NCBI RefSeq assembly: GCF_030503435.1
Contig: NZ_JAUKPO010000016.1
Location: 1-64,000, forward strand
Origin: Rhodocytophaga aerolata
GTDB lineage: Bacteria; Bacteroidota; Bacteroidia; Cytophagales; 172606-1
Direction: 5' to 3'
Length of the DNA: 64,000 nt
Numbering within the stretch: position 1 is the stretch's first letter; each line of letters opens with the position of its first letter. Positions 29,155 through 37,811 of this stretch are shown here, in pieces. The translations under genes were made by a program, and so were the position numbers. The notes beneath the pieces were generated by a model. It was not told where the DNA came from. It did not search any database and worked only from the letters and a program-made list of their open reading frames with translations.

Positions 29155-30045
29155 ATGACAACTATGGGAACCAACATCCTGCCATCTGTGCCGTATGCAG
29201 ACCGATGGATGAAAATCCTGTGTATACCTTTGTGGGCAATTTTTTTCCGGCATACGGCTGAAACTGCTCAGGTAATTGATCTGTTGCGTAGCCCCCAGTA
29301 TTATATAGATATCCTTTATATCATGCTTGCTTCGTTTGTGCTTTGGCAAATAAATGTTTATCTCATCCAGTGGATAGACAAAAGATATTCCTGGGCAGAG
29401 GAAACACGCAAAAGGTTTTACATACAAGGAGCCTTAGGCTATGGAATAACAGCCTTATTAATAGCCTCATTTTCGGTTGTTTATTATACCGTTGTTCTCT
29501 TAGAACCTCAGCCACTCAATGTTAGTTACTTGTTGCTGACAGAAATATGCCTTAGTTTGCTATTTGTTACCATTATTCATTTGCTGTACACAGGTTTATG
29601 GATGATTCATTATCACCGGCAATGTTTGGTATCTCTAGAAGAAGAAATAAGAACATTGGAAAAAAACCATGCTTTTCACGGCGAAGTAAACTCACCAGAA
29701 GAGCCCAAGAAGCGGACCTTACTTGTCCATCAGGGCAAAGGTTTAGTGCCGGTAGCTACCGAACAAATCGCCTATATTTTCCTAGCCAATGAAGTAAGTA
29801 TTGTGCGGACGCTCAGCGGGCAATCCTATACAGTGGATGGCACTTTAGAACAACTCACCGAGCAACTGTCCTCCAAGGATTTTTTCCGCATCAGCCGCCA
29901 GTGTATTGTCCAGAAAGGGGCTATCCGCAAGGTAGATAATGAAAGCTCAGGCCGGTTGCTGCTGCATATACAGCCAGAGCACACCGAGCAACTAACTGTC
30001 AGCCGCCGTAGAGCCCCGGAGTTTAAAAACTGGATGGCTAGGTAG
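29155..30045 (+). CDS. Membrane-anchored LytTR transcription regulator
   Basis: A 296-residue regulator with an N-terminal membrane part (four hydrophobic segments: about 21-36, 53-76, 92-119 and 128-156) and a C-terminal LytTR DNA-binding domain (about 190-296: LLVHQGKGLVPVATEQIAYIF...FFRISRQCIVQKGAIRKV). There is no receiver domain, so it is not a classical response regulator; the membrane part probably senses a signal. A TTG at 29125 opens the frame ten codons earlier but lies in promoter-like sequence (TAATTTTTG), so I choose the ATG at 29155. It is divergent from the barrel/serine hydrolase operon, which is a candidate target. Confidence 0.87.
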   Translation: MTTMGTNILPSVPYADRWMKILCIPLWAIFFRHTAETAQVIDLLRSPQYYIDILYIMLASFVLWQINVYLIQWIDKRYSWAEETRKRFYIQGALGYGITALLIASFSVVYYTVVLLEPQPLNVSYLLLTEICLSLLFVTIIHLLYTGLWMIHYHRQCLVSLEEEIRTLEKNHAFHGEVNSPEEPKKRTLLVHQGKGLVPVATEQIAYIFLANEVSIVRTLSGQSYTVDGTLEQLTEQLSSKDFFRISRQCIVQKGAIRKVDNESSGRLLLHIQPEHTEQLTVSRRRAPEFKNWMAR

Positions 30046-30247
30046 TAACCTGAATGATTCCATGCCTTTTGCTATCCAAGTAGCCACAACACAACGGCTT
30101 AGGTATCCGGGTCTAGATTGACTTTGGGCAATTGATCTTTTAGTATATAATTCAATGTATGGGAGCCAGGCAAGTGCTTAACTTACCAGAGAATGGTACA
30201 AATACAGGTAAAAGAGAAGGATAGTGTGTATATGAACCTTTAGAATA

Positions 30248-30541
30248 TTACTCTTGATGGGAGGCTACCAGCTTCTGTTCATTAATTAAGTCCAGTAATA
30301 CATCTATAATAGTATCGCAATTCTCTAGATTCAGCCCTTTACAGACATAGGTCAAAATCTGGCCAGTCTCCATCTGGTAGATAATTACTTTTTCTTTTTT
30401 CTCCTTCTTCCATGTCAACCGTATTTCATGAAAGGATCTGCCTTCCCCATCGGTGAAGCAACACTTTGTTTTCCAGGAAATCTGGCTGTTTTCGGCTGCA
30501 AGCTTGGTGAGTAATCCTGCAATCATTTTTTGATTTGCCAT
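30248..30541 (-). CDS. Unassigned 97-residue protein
   Basis: A small soluble protein, MANQKMIAGLLTKLAAENSQ at the start, with an amphipathic N-terminal helix, a central beta region (FHEIRLTWKKEKKEKVIIYQMETGQILTYV broken into strands), and a C-terminal helix (IIDVLLDLINEQKLVAS). No family recognised. It stands alone between the LytTR and L,D-transpeptidase genes. Composition is like the neighbours, but there is no independent support such as a terminator. Confidence 0.6.
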   Translation of the reverse strand: MANQKMIAGLLTKLAAENSQISWKTKCCFTDGEGRSFHEIRLTWKKEKKEKVIIYQMETGQILTYVCKGLNLENCDTIIDVLLDLINEQKLVASHQE

Positions 30542-30680
30542 ATAGCTAAAAGATTAGGTTGGAGAAAGGTTTAGTGATTCCTCTGCCTCATACTATATTC
30601 CTGCACACAGATATATAATGGAAGTTAAGAAATATACTATTATTTATTGATAAATTACTATTATTTTTCCTATATACAAA

Positions 30681-30711
30681 AGAAAAGCCCGGTTTGTTTA
30701 AAAACCGGGCT
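30681..30711 (-). terminator. Terminator of the L,D-transpeptidase gene
   Basis: Perfect 10-bp arms AGCCCGGTTT (30686-30695) / AAACCGGGCT (30702-30711) around a 6-nt loop, with TTTTC following on the minus strand. It is 26 bp past the gene's stop. Confidence 0.85.
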
Positions 30712-30736
30712 ATATTCAATATAAAAACTATGGAGT

Positions 30737-31537
30737 TTATAAAGTACTTAAGGCATTTCCTGTTAATTGGTTAGCAAAGAAGTAATTTAACGCAGCTGTA
30801 TTAGATAGTAATTTAGCTTTCTTCTCATAAGCTGTGTTAGGGTAATAAATGAACAAACATGTTTTGTCCATCAATGTATTAATTACCTCCTGGTGATTCG
30901 CTGCCGGAATAGCCGGACATCCTAAACTTCTTCCCAGCCGTCCATACTGATTAATAAACTCTTTATTTACATAATCAGCGCTATGCATAACGATTGCACG
31001 GGTACGGGCATTGGAATTATATCCGGCATCCATCCCATCCAGGTACAACGACAATCCATGCTTGCCGGTATAGGTACTGCCGGTAACATAAAACCCAAAG
31101 CTGCTCATATGGGACTCCAGAGTATTAGAGAATTTTTTGGCAAACTCTTCACCGGATTTACGGCCATGAGCAACTAAAGAATGAAATAATACTTTTTTTT
31201 CAGCCAGATCAATGCTCCAGAACCGCTCTTTAGTGGAAGAAAGGCGGAAGTCAATAATAGTTAAAATGTTCTTGTCAGAGAGTTTGTTGGCTGCTTTCAG
31301 GTTCAGAAAACCCACATACGCTTTCCGGAATAATTCATAATCCGGGCGGGAATCGCCAAAAACAATAGATTGATATAAATCTGTGATATGATTCTCAAAC
31401 AGTACCTGCTTAGAGGCAGACTCCTTTTTTTCTGTAAGAGAGTTATCCTTGTTGCCATCATTTGCAAACACAGGAGAGGTAAATAGGAAAGAAAAGAACA
31501 AAAAAGCCATCATTAAAACTCTGCTTTTCTTCAGCAT
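30737..31537 (-). CDS. Murein L,D-transpeptidase family protein (YkuD_2 type)
   Basis: A 266-residue secreted protein likely to cross-link or modify peptidoglycan, or attach proteins to it. The ATG at 31537 gives a signal peptide (MLKKSRVLMMAFLFFSFLFTSPVFA); the frame upstream to 31627 lacks one. The catalytic domain has a conserved His (MHSADYV, H185) and the cysteine motif RSLGCPAI (C207), with the glycine-rich GFYVTGSTYTGKHGLSLYLDG before it. This pattern matches the YkuD_2 subfamily common in Bacteroidota rather than classical YkuD (SHGC). Stand-alone gene. Confidence 0.87.
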   Translation of the reverse strand: MLKKSRVLMMAFLFFSFLFTSPVFANDGNKDNSLTEKKESASKQVLFENHITDLYQSIVFGDSRPDYELFRKAYVGFLNLKAANKLSDKNILTIIDFRLSSTKERFWSIDLAEKKVLFHSLVAHGRKSGEEFAKKFSNTLESHMSSFGFYVTGSTYTGKHGLSLYLDGMDAGYNSNARTRAIVMHSADYVNKEFINQYGRLGRSLGCPAIPAANHQEVINTLMDKTCLFIYYPNTAYEKKAKLLSNTAALNYFFANQLTGNALSTL

Positions 31538-31889
31538 AACGTAGGGTTTAGGTTTGGAAAAAGGATTTTTTAACTGGACTCTTATATAGAACGCCTTTAG
31601 CAGCCGTATAATTCCCCTTGGCGCCAAATATTTGTATTTATTTACTATAATGTTCTAAAAAAACATGCTTGCGTACTCATTTTCAGTAAATACAGGCAGA
31701 TTCTCTATTATATAATTGTCAACAGCAGATCGCATAAAATATACTACTTGCCCGAACGACTTACCTGGTAGGGCAGCAAACTAGAAGCTGTCGACTAAAC
31801 AAGGCAGGTAGCTTTGTGCAAATAAATTTGATCTTTTCTGCCTACTTTTGCTATCCGTACGTACTAGCCACCAGTAAGCTTATCATACT
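31538..31889. other. Divergent promoter region, 352 bp
   Basis: No gene is visible. Two plus-strand -7 matches sit here: TAGCTTTG (31809-31816) and TACTTTTG (31843-31850). They precede the GlmU-like gene. The left half, upstream of the L,D-transpeptidase, is AT-rich without a clear consensus. Confidence 0.6.
31843..31850 (+). promoter_or_regulatory. -7 promoter element for the GlmU-like gene
   Basis: TACTTTTG fits TAnnTTTG perfectly and lies 39 bp before the ATG. A second perfect match (TAGCTTTG, 31809) may be an alternative start. Neither has TTTG at exactly 19 bp. Confidence 0.5.
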
Positions 31890-33098
31890 ATGAACTACCT
31901 ATTATTTGATGATCCAACATTACGGATGTCATTAATGCCATTTACCCTGACCAGGCCAATAGCAGAACTGAGATGTGGTATAGCTACTATTTCACAAAAG
32001 TGGCAACACTTGCTGAATGCCACCCCGTCGTATATAACAGAAGCCTATCTGCAGGACAAATTTCCTGGTATCCGGTCAGGTAAAAACCTGTATATAAATG
32101 GAGCGGTTTGTCCGGTTGAGCCACTTCTCAAAGTTCTGGATAAATTAAAAGCCGGCGAAAAACTTATGCAGGGCGACACGTGTATTGCTTTGAAAACGGA
32201 TGATTTCTTCGAAGACACGGAAAAACTAATGGTTGCCATTAGCCAGGCCAAAGGAAAAGAATTCCCGGAGCCACTTACCGTTATACGCCAGGTTTATGAT
32301 CTGTTTATTCAAAATGGTGCCCAGATCAGATACGATTTTCATTGGCTGACCAAAGGGCGGGAATCAGTGCCTATTACCGACAAACATACCAGTGTTTATA
32401 ACCCCAAAGAAGTGTTTGTGGAAGAAGGGGCGGTTATTATTTCTGCAGTACTCAATGCCAATGCCGGCCCCATTTATATAGGAAAAAATGCGGAAGTTCA
32501 GGAAGGGAGTCTGGTGAGAGGGGCTTTTGCCATTTGTGAAGGATCTATTCTGCATATGGGTAGTAAAATGCGTGGCGACAATACCATAGGCCCGTATTGT
32601 AAAGTAGGCGGTGAAATCACCAATAGTGTGTTTATGGGGTATAGCAACAAGGCGCATGAAGGATATCTGGGAAACTCAGTAATTGGCGAGTGGTGTAATA
32701 TTGGTGCAGATACAAATACCTCCAACATGAAAAATGATTATGGGTCTATCAAAATATGGAGTTATGCGGAGAATAAACTGGTTAATACCGGGTTACAATT
32801 TTGCGGCCTGATGATGGGCGACCATTCCAAGGCAGGTATTAACACCATGTTTAACACAGGTTCGGTTGTGGGAGTGAGTGCTAACATATTCGGAGGCGAC
32901 TTTCCACCTAAGTTTGTGCCTTCATTTTCCTGGGGGGGAGCCAAAGGCCTGGAGGTATATCAATTGGAAAAAGCGTTGGATGTAGCCGAGAAAGCCTTGC
33001 AGCGCAGGGGAAAAACCTTTGAGGCGGCAGATAAAAAAATTTTAGAACATGTTTTTCAGCTTACACACCGGTCAAATAAACGGATTGGCTTTAAATAA
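31890..33098 (+). CDS. GlmU-like sugar nucleotidyltransferase/acyltransferase family protein
   Basis: 402 residues. The N-terminal half (MNYLLFDDPTLRMSLMPFTLTRPIAELRCG) is a divergent nucleotidyltransferase domain characteristic of Bacteroidota GlmU-family proteins (NTP_transf_4 type). The C-terminal half has repeated hexapeptides (GPIYIGKNAEVQEGSLVRG, GNSVIGEWCNIGADTNTSNMKNDYG) forming a left-handed beta-helix as in GlmU acetyltransferase. The classical GlmU pyrophosphorylase loop (LAAGxGTRM) is absent, so the first half-reaction is uncertain. Probable role in sugar-nucleotide or envelope precursor synthesis. holB follows 79 bp later on the same strand. Confidence 0.82.
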   Translation: MNYLLFDDPTLRMSLMPFTLTRPIAELRCGIATISQKWQHLLNATPSYITEAYLQDKFPGIRSGKNLYINGAVCPVEPLLKVLDKLKAGEKLMQGDTCIALKTDDFFEDTEKLMVAISQAKGKEFPEPLTVIRQVYDLFIQNGAQIRYDFHWLTKGRESVPITDKHTSVYNPKEVFVEEGAVIISAVLNANAGPIYIGKNAEVQEGSLVRGAFAICEGSILHMGSKMRGDNTIGPYCKVGGEITNSVFMGYSNKAHEGYLGNSVIGEWCNIGADTNTSNMKNDYGSIKIWSYAENKLVNTGLQFCGLMMGDHSKAGINTMFNTGSVVGVSANIFGGDFPPKFVPSFSWGGAKGLEVYQLEKALDVAEKALQRRGKTFEAADKKILEHVFQLTHRSNKRIGFK

Positions 33099-33110
33099 TG
33101 AGCAGTAAAC

Positions 33111-33158
33111 GAATGATGAATGATTACCAACAACATCCGTCTGAATCAATATTCATTC
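33111..33158. repeat. Imperfect ATGAAT-rich inverted repeat
   Basis: GAATGATGAATGATT (33111-33125) and AATCAATATTCATTC (33144-33158) pair at 12 of 15 positions, in the spacer between the GlmU-like gene and holB. It shares words with the repeats at 1-55, 35764 and 43941. Confidence 0.5.
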
Positions 33159-33177
33159 CTCATGACTGATTAGTCCT

Positions 33178-34302
33178 ATGTTTTTCAGAGAAATTCCTGG
33201 CTTAGAAGATATCAAACAAACCCTTGTTGCGGCTGTGCAAAAAGGCCAGATAGCCCATGCCCAGCTGTTTTTTGGCAATGAAGGCAGTGCTAATCTGGCT
33301 ATGGCCCTGGCATATGCTACCTATATTAACTGTGAGAACCGGCAGAATCAGGATTCTTGTGGGCAATGCGCTTCCTGCAGTAAAATAAACAAGCTGATTC
33401 ACCCGGATCTGCATTTTGTATTTCCGGTGGCTACAACCAAAAAAGTTTCCAAAGATCCGTTAAGTGAAAATTTTTTACCTGAATGGCGCACCTACCTGAA
33501 AGAAAATGTATACGCTGGCCTGACCGACTGGTGCAGCTATATCGGCACAGAAAATAAACAACCCAATATATCAGCCGAAGAAAGCCGGTCAATTATTCAG
33601 AAGTTGAGTCTGAAATCGTACGAAGCGCAATACAAGGTGCTGATCCTGTGGCTCCCGGAACTGCTAAATAATACTTCTGCCAATGCACTGCTTAAAATTT
33701 TAGAGGAACCACCGCCTAAAACAGTATTTCTGCTGGTTAGCCAGAGTATAGAGAAGTTACTCACCACCATTATCTCCCGTACGCAACTTATCAGAATCCG
33801 GTCTTTTAGCGGCCAGGAGATTGAGAAGGTACTTGTAACCAGTTATGGGGTAGAATCTAAAAGGGCAGGGCAGATCGCATATTTGAGTGATGGTAACCTG
33901 TATGAAGCTTTGCGGCTTATCAAAGAGACGGCCAACGATAACCATGAACTGTTCCGTGAATGGATGCGCCTATGTTTCCGGGGCAATGTGACCGGACTGG
34001 TAGACTGGATGGAAAAATTTGCTAAAATGAGTAAAGAAAGTCAGAAAAGCCTGATGATGTATGGAATGGAAATGGTTCGTGAAACCCTGGTATGGCCATA
34101 TAAAGAAATCCAGTTAAGCAGGCTGGAAGGAGAGGAGCGGACATTTATTGAGGGCTTTTCTAAAGTGGTGAACGCAGCTAAAGCAGAAGGTTTATATAAG
34201 CAACTGAATGATGTCTGTTTTCATCTGGAAAGAAATGCCAGTGCGAAAATAGTATTTTTAGATACTTCCCTGGCTATTTCAGGCATTATCCGGTCTGCCT
34301 GA
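33178..34302 (+). CDS. holB: DNA polymerase III delta' subunit (clamp loader)
   Basis: Clamp-loader subunit of the replicative polymerase, 374 residues. The N-terminal MFFREIPGLEDIKQTLVAAVQKGQIAHAQLFFG is typical. The zinc module is present as C-x8-C-x2-C-x2-C (CENRQNQDSCGQCASC, about 52-67). The P-loop position reads GNEGSAN without GKT, as in other non-hydrolysing delta' proteins. The SRC-like motif is ISRTQLIRI after NALLKILEEPPPKTVFLLVS. Stand-alone on the plus strand between the GlmU-like gene and the protease/RimK pair. Confidence 0.93.
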   Translation: MFFREIPGLEDIKQTLVAAVQKGQIAHAQLFFGNEGSANLAMALAYATYINCENRQNQDSCGQCASCSKINKLIHPDLHFVFPVATTKKVSKDPLSENFLPEWRTYLKENVYAGLTDWCSYIGTENKQPNISAEESRSIIQKLSLKSYEAQYKVLILWLPELLNNTSANALLKILEEPPPKTVFLLVSQSIEKLLTTIISRTQLIRIRSFSGQEIEKVLVTSYGVESKRAGQIAYLSDGNLYEALRLIKETANDNHELFREWMRLCFRGNVTGLVDWMEKFAKMSKESQKSLMMYGMEMVRETLVWPYKEIQLSRLEGEERTFIEGFSKVVNAAKAEGLYKQLNDVCFHLERNASAKIVFLDTSLAISGIIRSA

Positions 34303-34384
34303 CTTATAAACTAGCCGGAAAATAGTATATTAATTTAATCTTCAAACATTCCAACACGTTCCTATTCAACCATTAGATTCTTTC

Positions 34385-34840
34385 ATGAAAGAAAAGCCAC
34401 AAAAGTGCCTGATCGGCAGAAGAGATCTGATTGATTTACCCGGATTTGGTCTGGAGAATATAGAAGCAAAAATTGATACTGGCGCCTATACGTCGGCCAT
34501 TCATTGTTCACAAATTAAGATTATCGAGAGGAACGGGCTAAAAAAAATAAGTTTTCACATCCTGGGCTCTCACCAGGAAGGCCTGGGAGAGAAGGTGTTT
34601 ATCACCAGGAATTTTAAGGAAAAAAAGATTAAAAGTTCTTTTGGCCAGATTGAAGAGAGATTCGTAATAAAGACTAAAGTTAAAGTATTTGGGAGGGTAA
34701 TCAGGGCTGAGTTCTCCTTATCTGACCGCACAGAAATGAAATACCCCATATTGCTTGGAAGAAAATTACTAAAAAACAGATTTATCGTAGACGTATCTCT
34801 GTACAATCTGTCCTACAATCAAAAAATTAGACAATCCTAA
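34385..34840 (+). CDS. RimK-associated retropepsin-like (ATP-dependent zinc protease family) protein
   Basis: A 151-residue member of the family usually annotated as RimK/LysX-linked ATP-dependent zinc protease, now regarded as retropepsin-like aspartic peptidase (RimB type). The key motif is [11 protein letters not shown] with D31-T-G, followed by a second Gly-rich strand [16 protein letters not shown] that mirrors the hydrophobic-hydrophobic-Gly of retropepsins. It probably dimerises because only one DTG is present. Its stop TAA shares one base with the start of rimK (TAATG), implying translational coupling: a ligase that adds glutamates and a peptidase that removes or processes them. Confidence 0.85.
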   Translation: MKEKPQKCLIGRRDLIDLPGFGLENIEAKIDTGAYTSAIHCSQIKIIERNGLKKISFHILGSHQEGLGEKVFITRNFKEKKIKSSFGQIEERFVIKTKVKVFGRVIRAEFSLSDRTEMKYPILLGRKLLKNRFIVDVSLYNLSYNQKIRQS

Positions 34841-35742
34841 TGCGTATCGCTATATTATCCAGGAATGCAAGTTTGTATTCCACCAAACGGCTAGTCGAAG
34901 CTGCTAAGCTCAGAGGCCATGATGTACTCGTACTGGACCATCTTAAATGCTATGTAATCATTGAAAGAGGAAATCCGGTGATCTATTATAATGGTAAAGT
35001 TATACCCAAAGTAGATGCAATTATTCCCCGTATTGGCAACTCGGTAACGGCATATGGCACGGCCATTGTGCGGCAGTTTGAAATCATGCAGGTATTTAGT
35101 GCCGTAAAATCTCTGGCTATTGTCCGTTCCAGAGATAAACTGAGAAGTTTACAGATTTTGTCGAAAGCAGGGGTAGGCTTACCCAAAACAGCCTTTGCCA
35201 ACCACACCAAAGACATAGACCAGGTAATCAGCCAGGTAGGGGGTACACCGGTCGTCATTAAACTGCTGGAGGGAACCCAGGGAATAGGGGTAATGCTGGC
35301 AGAATCGCGAAAAGCGGCTAAGTCCATTATCGAAGCTTTTTACGGATTGAAAGCCGATATTCTGATCCAGGAATTTATTAAAGAAGCCGCCGGTGCTGAT
35401 ATCCGGGCATTTGTGGTAGATGGGAAAGTGGTAGGAGCCATGAAACGTCAGGGCAAAGGAGACGATTTCCGCTCGAACCTTCACCGGGGAGGTAGTGGCG
35501 TATTGATTAAACTCAGTAAACAGGAAAAAGAGACGGCCTTAGCCGCAGCCGATGCGCTGGGGCTGGCGGTAGCCGGGGTAGATATGCTGCAATCCAGCCG
35601 CGGACCCTTAGTAATGGAAGTAAATTCGTCTCCAGGCTTGCAGGGTATTGAAGCCGCCACCCAGGTAGATATTGCCGGAAAAATTATCCAGTATATTGAA
35701 AAGAACATTAAAGTAAAATCCAAAGACAAGGTGGGTGTGTAG
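34840..35742 (+). CDS. rimK: RimK family alpha-L-glutamate ligase (ATP-grasp)
   Basis: 300-residue ATP-grasp ligase. In E. coli RimK adds glutamates to the C-terminus of ribosomal protein S6. The protein begins [22 protein letters not shown] and has ATP-grasp signatures: [18 protein letters not shown] (about 135-152), [29 protein letters not shown], and the metal-binding end [19 protein letters not shown]. The length matches RimK. It overlaps the preceding protease gene by 1 nt. Whether S6 or another protein is the target cannot be told. Lysine-rich C-terminal tail. Confidence 0.93.
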   Translation: MRIAILSRNASLYSTKRLVEAAKLRGHDVLVLDHLKCYVIIERGNPVIYYNGKVIPKVDAIIPRIGNSVTAYGTAIVRQFEIMQVFSAVKSLAIVRSRDKLRSLQILSKAGVGLPKTAFANHTKDIDQVISQVGGTPVVIKLLEGTQGIGVMLAESRKAAKSIIEAFYGLKADILIQEFIKEAAGADIRAFVVDGKVVGAMKRQGKGDDFRSNLHRGGSGVLIKLSKQEKETALAAADALGLAVAGVDMLQSSRGPLVMEVNSSPGLQGIEAATQVDIAGKIIQYIEKNIKVKSKDKVGV

Positions 35743-35763
35743 AGCAATAATTAAGGAATAGTG

Positions 35764-35803
35764 ACGAATGAATACTGAGTATGCTTATTTAGTATTCATT
35801 CGT
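35764..35803. repeat. Perfect inverted repeat of the ATGAAT family
   Basis: Arms ACGAATGAATACT (35764-35776) and AGTATTCATTCGT (35791-35803), 13 bp, loop 14 nt. It sits just after rimK. No T-run follows immediately, so a terminator role is unclear. It resembles the other ATGAAT spacer repeats. Confidence 0.8.
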
Positions 35804-35854
35804 TATTTGCGTTTTTGGCTTAACTTGCACATTCCAACTAACTGATTTTAGATT

Positions 35855-36805
35855 TTGAATGCACAAACCATACGTATAGGCACCCGTGGCAGTGCACTTG
35901 CCCTATGGCAGGCACATCACATTGCTGCCCTTCTTACCAAAGGAGGCCTGCTTCCACAGATTGTTACCATAGAAACCAAAGGAGATAAAATACTTGATAA
36001 ATCCCTGGCGAAAATAGGCAGTAAAGGCGTATTTACAGCTGAACTGGAAGACGGTTTACGCGATGGCAGCATAGATATTGCCGTACACAGTGCCAAGGAT
36101 ATGCAATCGCAGCTACCGGAAGATCTAGAAATTATAGCCTTTACCCAGCGGGAAGTTACCAATGATGTCCTCATTAGCTTTAATAAAACTATATCTCTCG
36201 ACGATCAGCATCCCTGGGTAGTGGGTACTTCCTCTACGCGGCGGGTAGCCATGCTGAAGCACTACTATCCGCACATTAAAACAGTAGATATGCGGGGTAA
36301 CTTACAAACCCGCATGAAAAAGCTGGAAGATGGCCAGTGCGAAGCCATTATTCTAGCCTTTGCCGGCGTACACCGCATGGATTATGACAAACATATAGTC
36401 TCTCGGTTGCCTTTGGATAAATTTACACCAGCTGTAGGGCAGGGAAGTGTAGCTGTAGAATCATCTGTGGCGCTGGATGCTGAGAAACGAAGTATTATCC
36501 GCAACCTTTGCAACCATCCGGATACTGAATATTGTTTGCTCTCAGAAAGAGCATATTTGAATAAATTACAGGGTGGATGCAGCATTCCGGTTTTTGCCTT
36601 GGCAACGTTGCACAATAATATAGTAAACATTACCGGGGGTATTATTAGCCTGAATGGAAAACAGCTAGTGAAAAAGACTTTACAAAGTCCGGCAGAAGAA
36701 GCCGTAGCTCTGGGGCAGCGGTTGTCAGAAGAAGTATTAGGTGCAGGCGGCGATACCATTCTTAAAGAAATTAGAAACACCCTGAAAGATATTCGCAAAG
36801 AATAA
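35855..36805 (+). CDS. hemC: Hydroxymethylbilane synthase (porphobilinogen deaminase)
   Basis: Joins four porphobilinogen molecules into hydroxymethylbilane for heme. 316 residues starting TIRIGTRGSALALWQA. The cofactor-attaching cysteine is C242 in LQGGCSIPV. The catalytic aspartate region is VHSAKDM, and the arginine-rich GTSSTRRVAML and MRGNLQTRM are present. The start is an unusual TTG at 35855: an in-frame TAG lies two codons upstream (35849-35851) and there is no ATG before the conserved IGTRGS, so a longer ATG start is impossible. No other heme genes are adjacent. Confidence 0.96.
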   Translation: MNAQTIRIGTRGSALALWQAHHIAALLTKGGLLPQIVTIETKGDKILDKSLAKIGSKGVFTAELEDGLRDGSIDIAVHSAKDMQSQLPEDLEIIAFTQREVTNDVLISFNKTISLDDQHPWVVGTSSTRRVAMLKHYYPHIKTVDMRGNLQTRMKKLEDGQCEAIILAFAGVHRMDYDKHIVSRLPLDKFTPAVGQGSVAVESSVALDAEKRSIIRNLCNHPDTEYCLLSERAYLNKLQGGCSIPVFALATLHNNIVNITGGIISLNGKQLVKKTLQSPAEEAVALGQRLSEEVLGAGGDTILKEIRNTLKDIRKE

Positions 36806-36991
36806 ATAATACCTCAGCCGGAAACTAGTTTTGAGTGTAGTCTTACATGCCGCATTATAAGCAACTAAGCAGCGTTTGGTTTTATTTTGTAATCTCCGTA
36901 TTATCATAGCTTCAATCAATCAACGTTAACCATACCGGGCTCCGCTCAGCATCTCTGGCAGGCTAGGCCCACAAATTGCCATTCATCGTTT

Positions 36992-37690
36992 ATGAAGAAG
37001 TATTTTATTTTATTGCTTGTTTTAGCTATTGCCCATGCAGGTGTTGCCCAGAAAAAGTCGAAAAAAGACCATTTAATTACTATTTCCACCCAGTTTGGCG
37101 ACATGCAACTAGTCTTATTTGATGAAACACCCAAACACAAAGCGAACTTTCTCAAACTAGCCGAAGAAGGATTTTACAATGGTACCCTGTTTCACCGGGT
37201 TATTGATGGATTTATGATTCAAGGTGGTGATCCGGATTCGAAAAAAGCCAAACCAGGCGATCCACTTGGAGAGGGAGACTTAGGCTATACCATTCCTGCC
37301 GAGTTCAACGATAAGTTGTTTCATAAAAAAGGAGTTATTGCAGCAGCCAGAGATAATAATCCACAGAAAGCATCTAGTGCCTCTCAATTCTATCTGGCCC
37401 AGGGCAAAGTTTTTAAAGAAGAAGATTTTGCGGCCGTAGAACGCCGGACAGGCCGGCCCGTACCCGCTGCCCATAAAGAAGTGTACAAAAAAATCGGTGG
37501 TATTCCACATTTAGACCAGAATTATACCGTTTATGGCATTGTTATTAAAGGCCTCGAAGTAATAGATAAAATTGCCCAGCAACCCAAAGATAGCCGCGAC
37601 CGTCCGAGCAAAGATATTCCCATGAAGGTAAGTGTGAAGAAAATGCGGAAGAAGAAAATTACCAAACAATATGGCTATCAGTATTCGTAG
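36992..37690 (+). CDS. Secreted cyclophilin-type peptidyl-prolyl isomerase
   Basis: Catalyses cis-trans isomerisation of proline bonds during folding in the periplasm. Signal peptide MKKYFILLLVLAIAHAGVAQ, then a cyclophilin domain: FGDMQLVLFDETPKHKANFLKLAEEGFYNGTLFHRVIDGFMIQGG broken into the usual strands, with catalytic FHRV (R about 70) and SASQFYLA. An insert (EDFAAVERRTGRPVPAAHKEVYKKIGG, about 155-180) is typical of the Bacteroidota secreted form. It ends in a basic tail. Isolated gene in a plus-strand run. Confidence 0.94.
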   Translation: MKKYFILLLVLAIAHAGVAQKKSKKDHLITISTQFGDMQLVLFDETPKHKANFLKLAEEGFYNGTLFHRVIDGFMIQGGDPDSKKAKPGDPLGEGDLGYTIPAEFNDKLFHKKGVIAAARDNNPQKASSASQFYLAQGKVFKEEDFAAVERRTGRPVPAAHKEVYKKIGGIPHLDQNYTVYGIVIKGLEVIDKIAQQPKDSRDRPSKDIPMKVSVKKMRKKKITKQYGYQYS

Positions 37691-37811
37691 CCTGACGCTA
37701 TAGCTCTATAGATTAACTACTGACACTAAGGTATCATCTCTGTTCTATGAACGGATATCAATAGACAACTAACTTACCAAACCCCATTATCCTGATAAGC
37801 CCGGTATAGGA

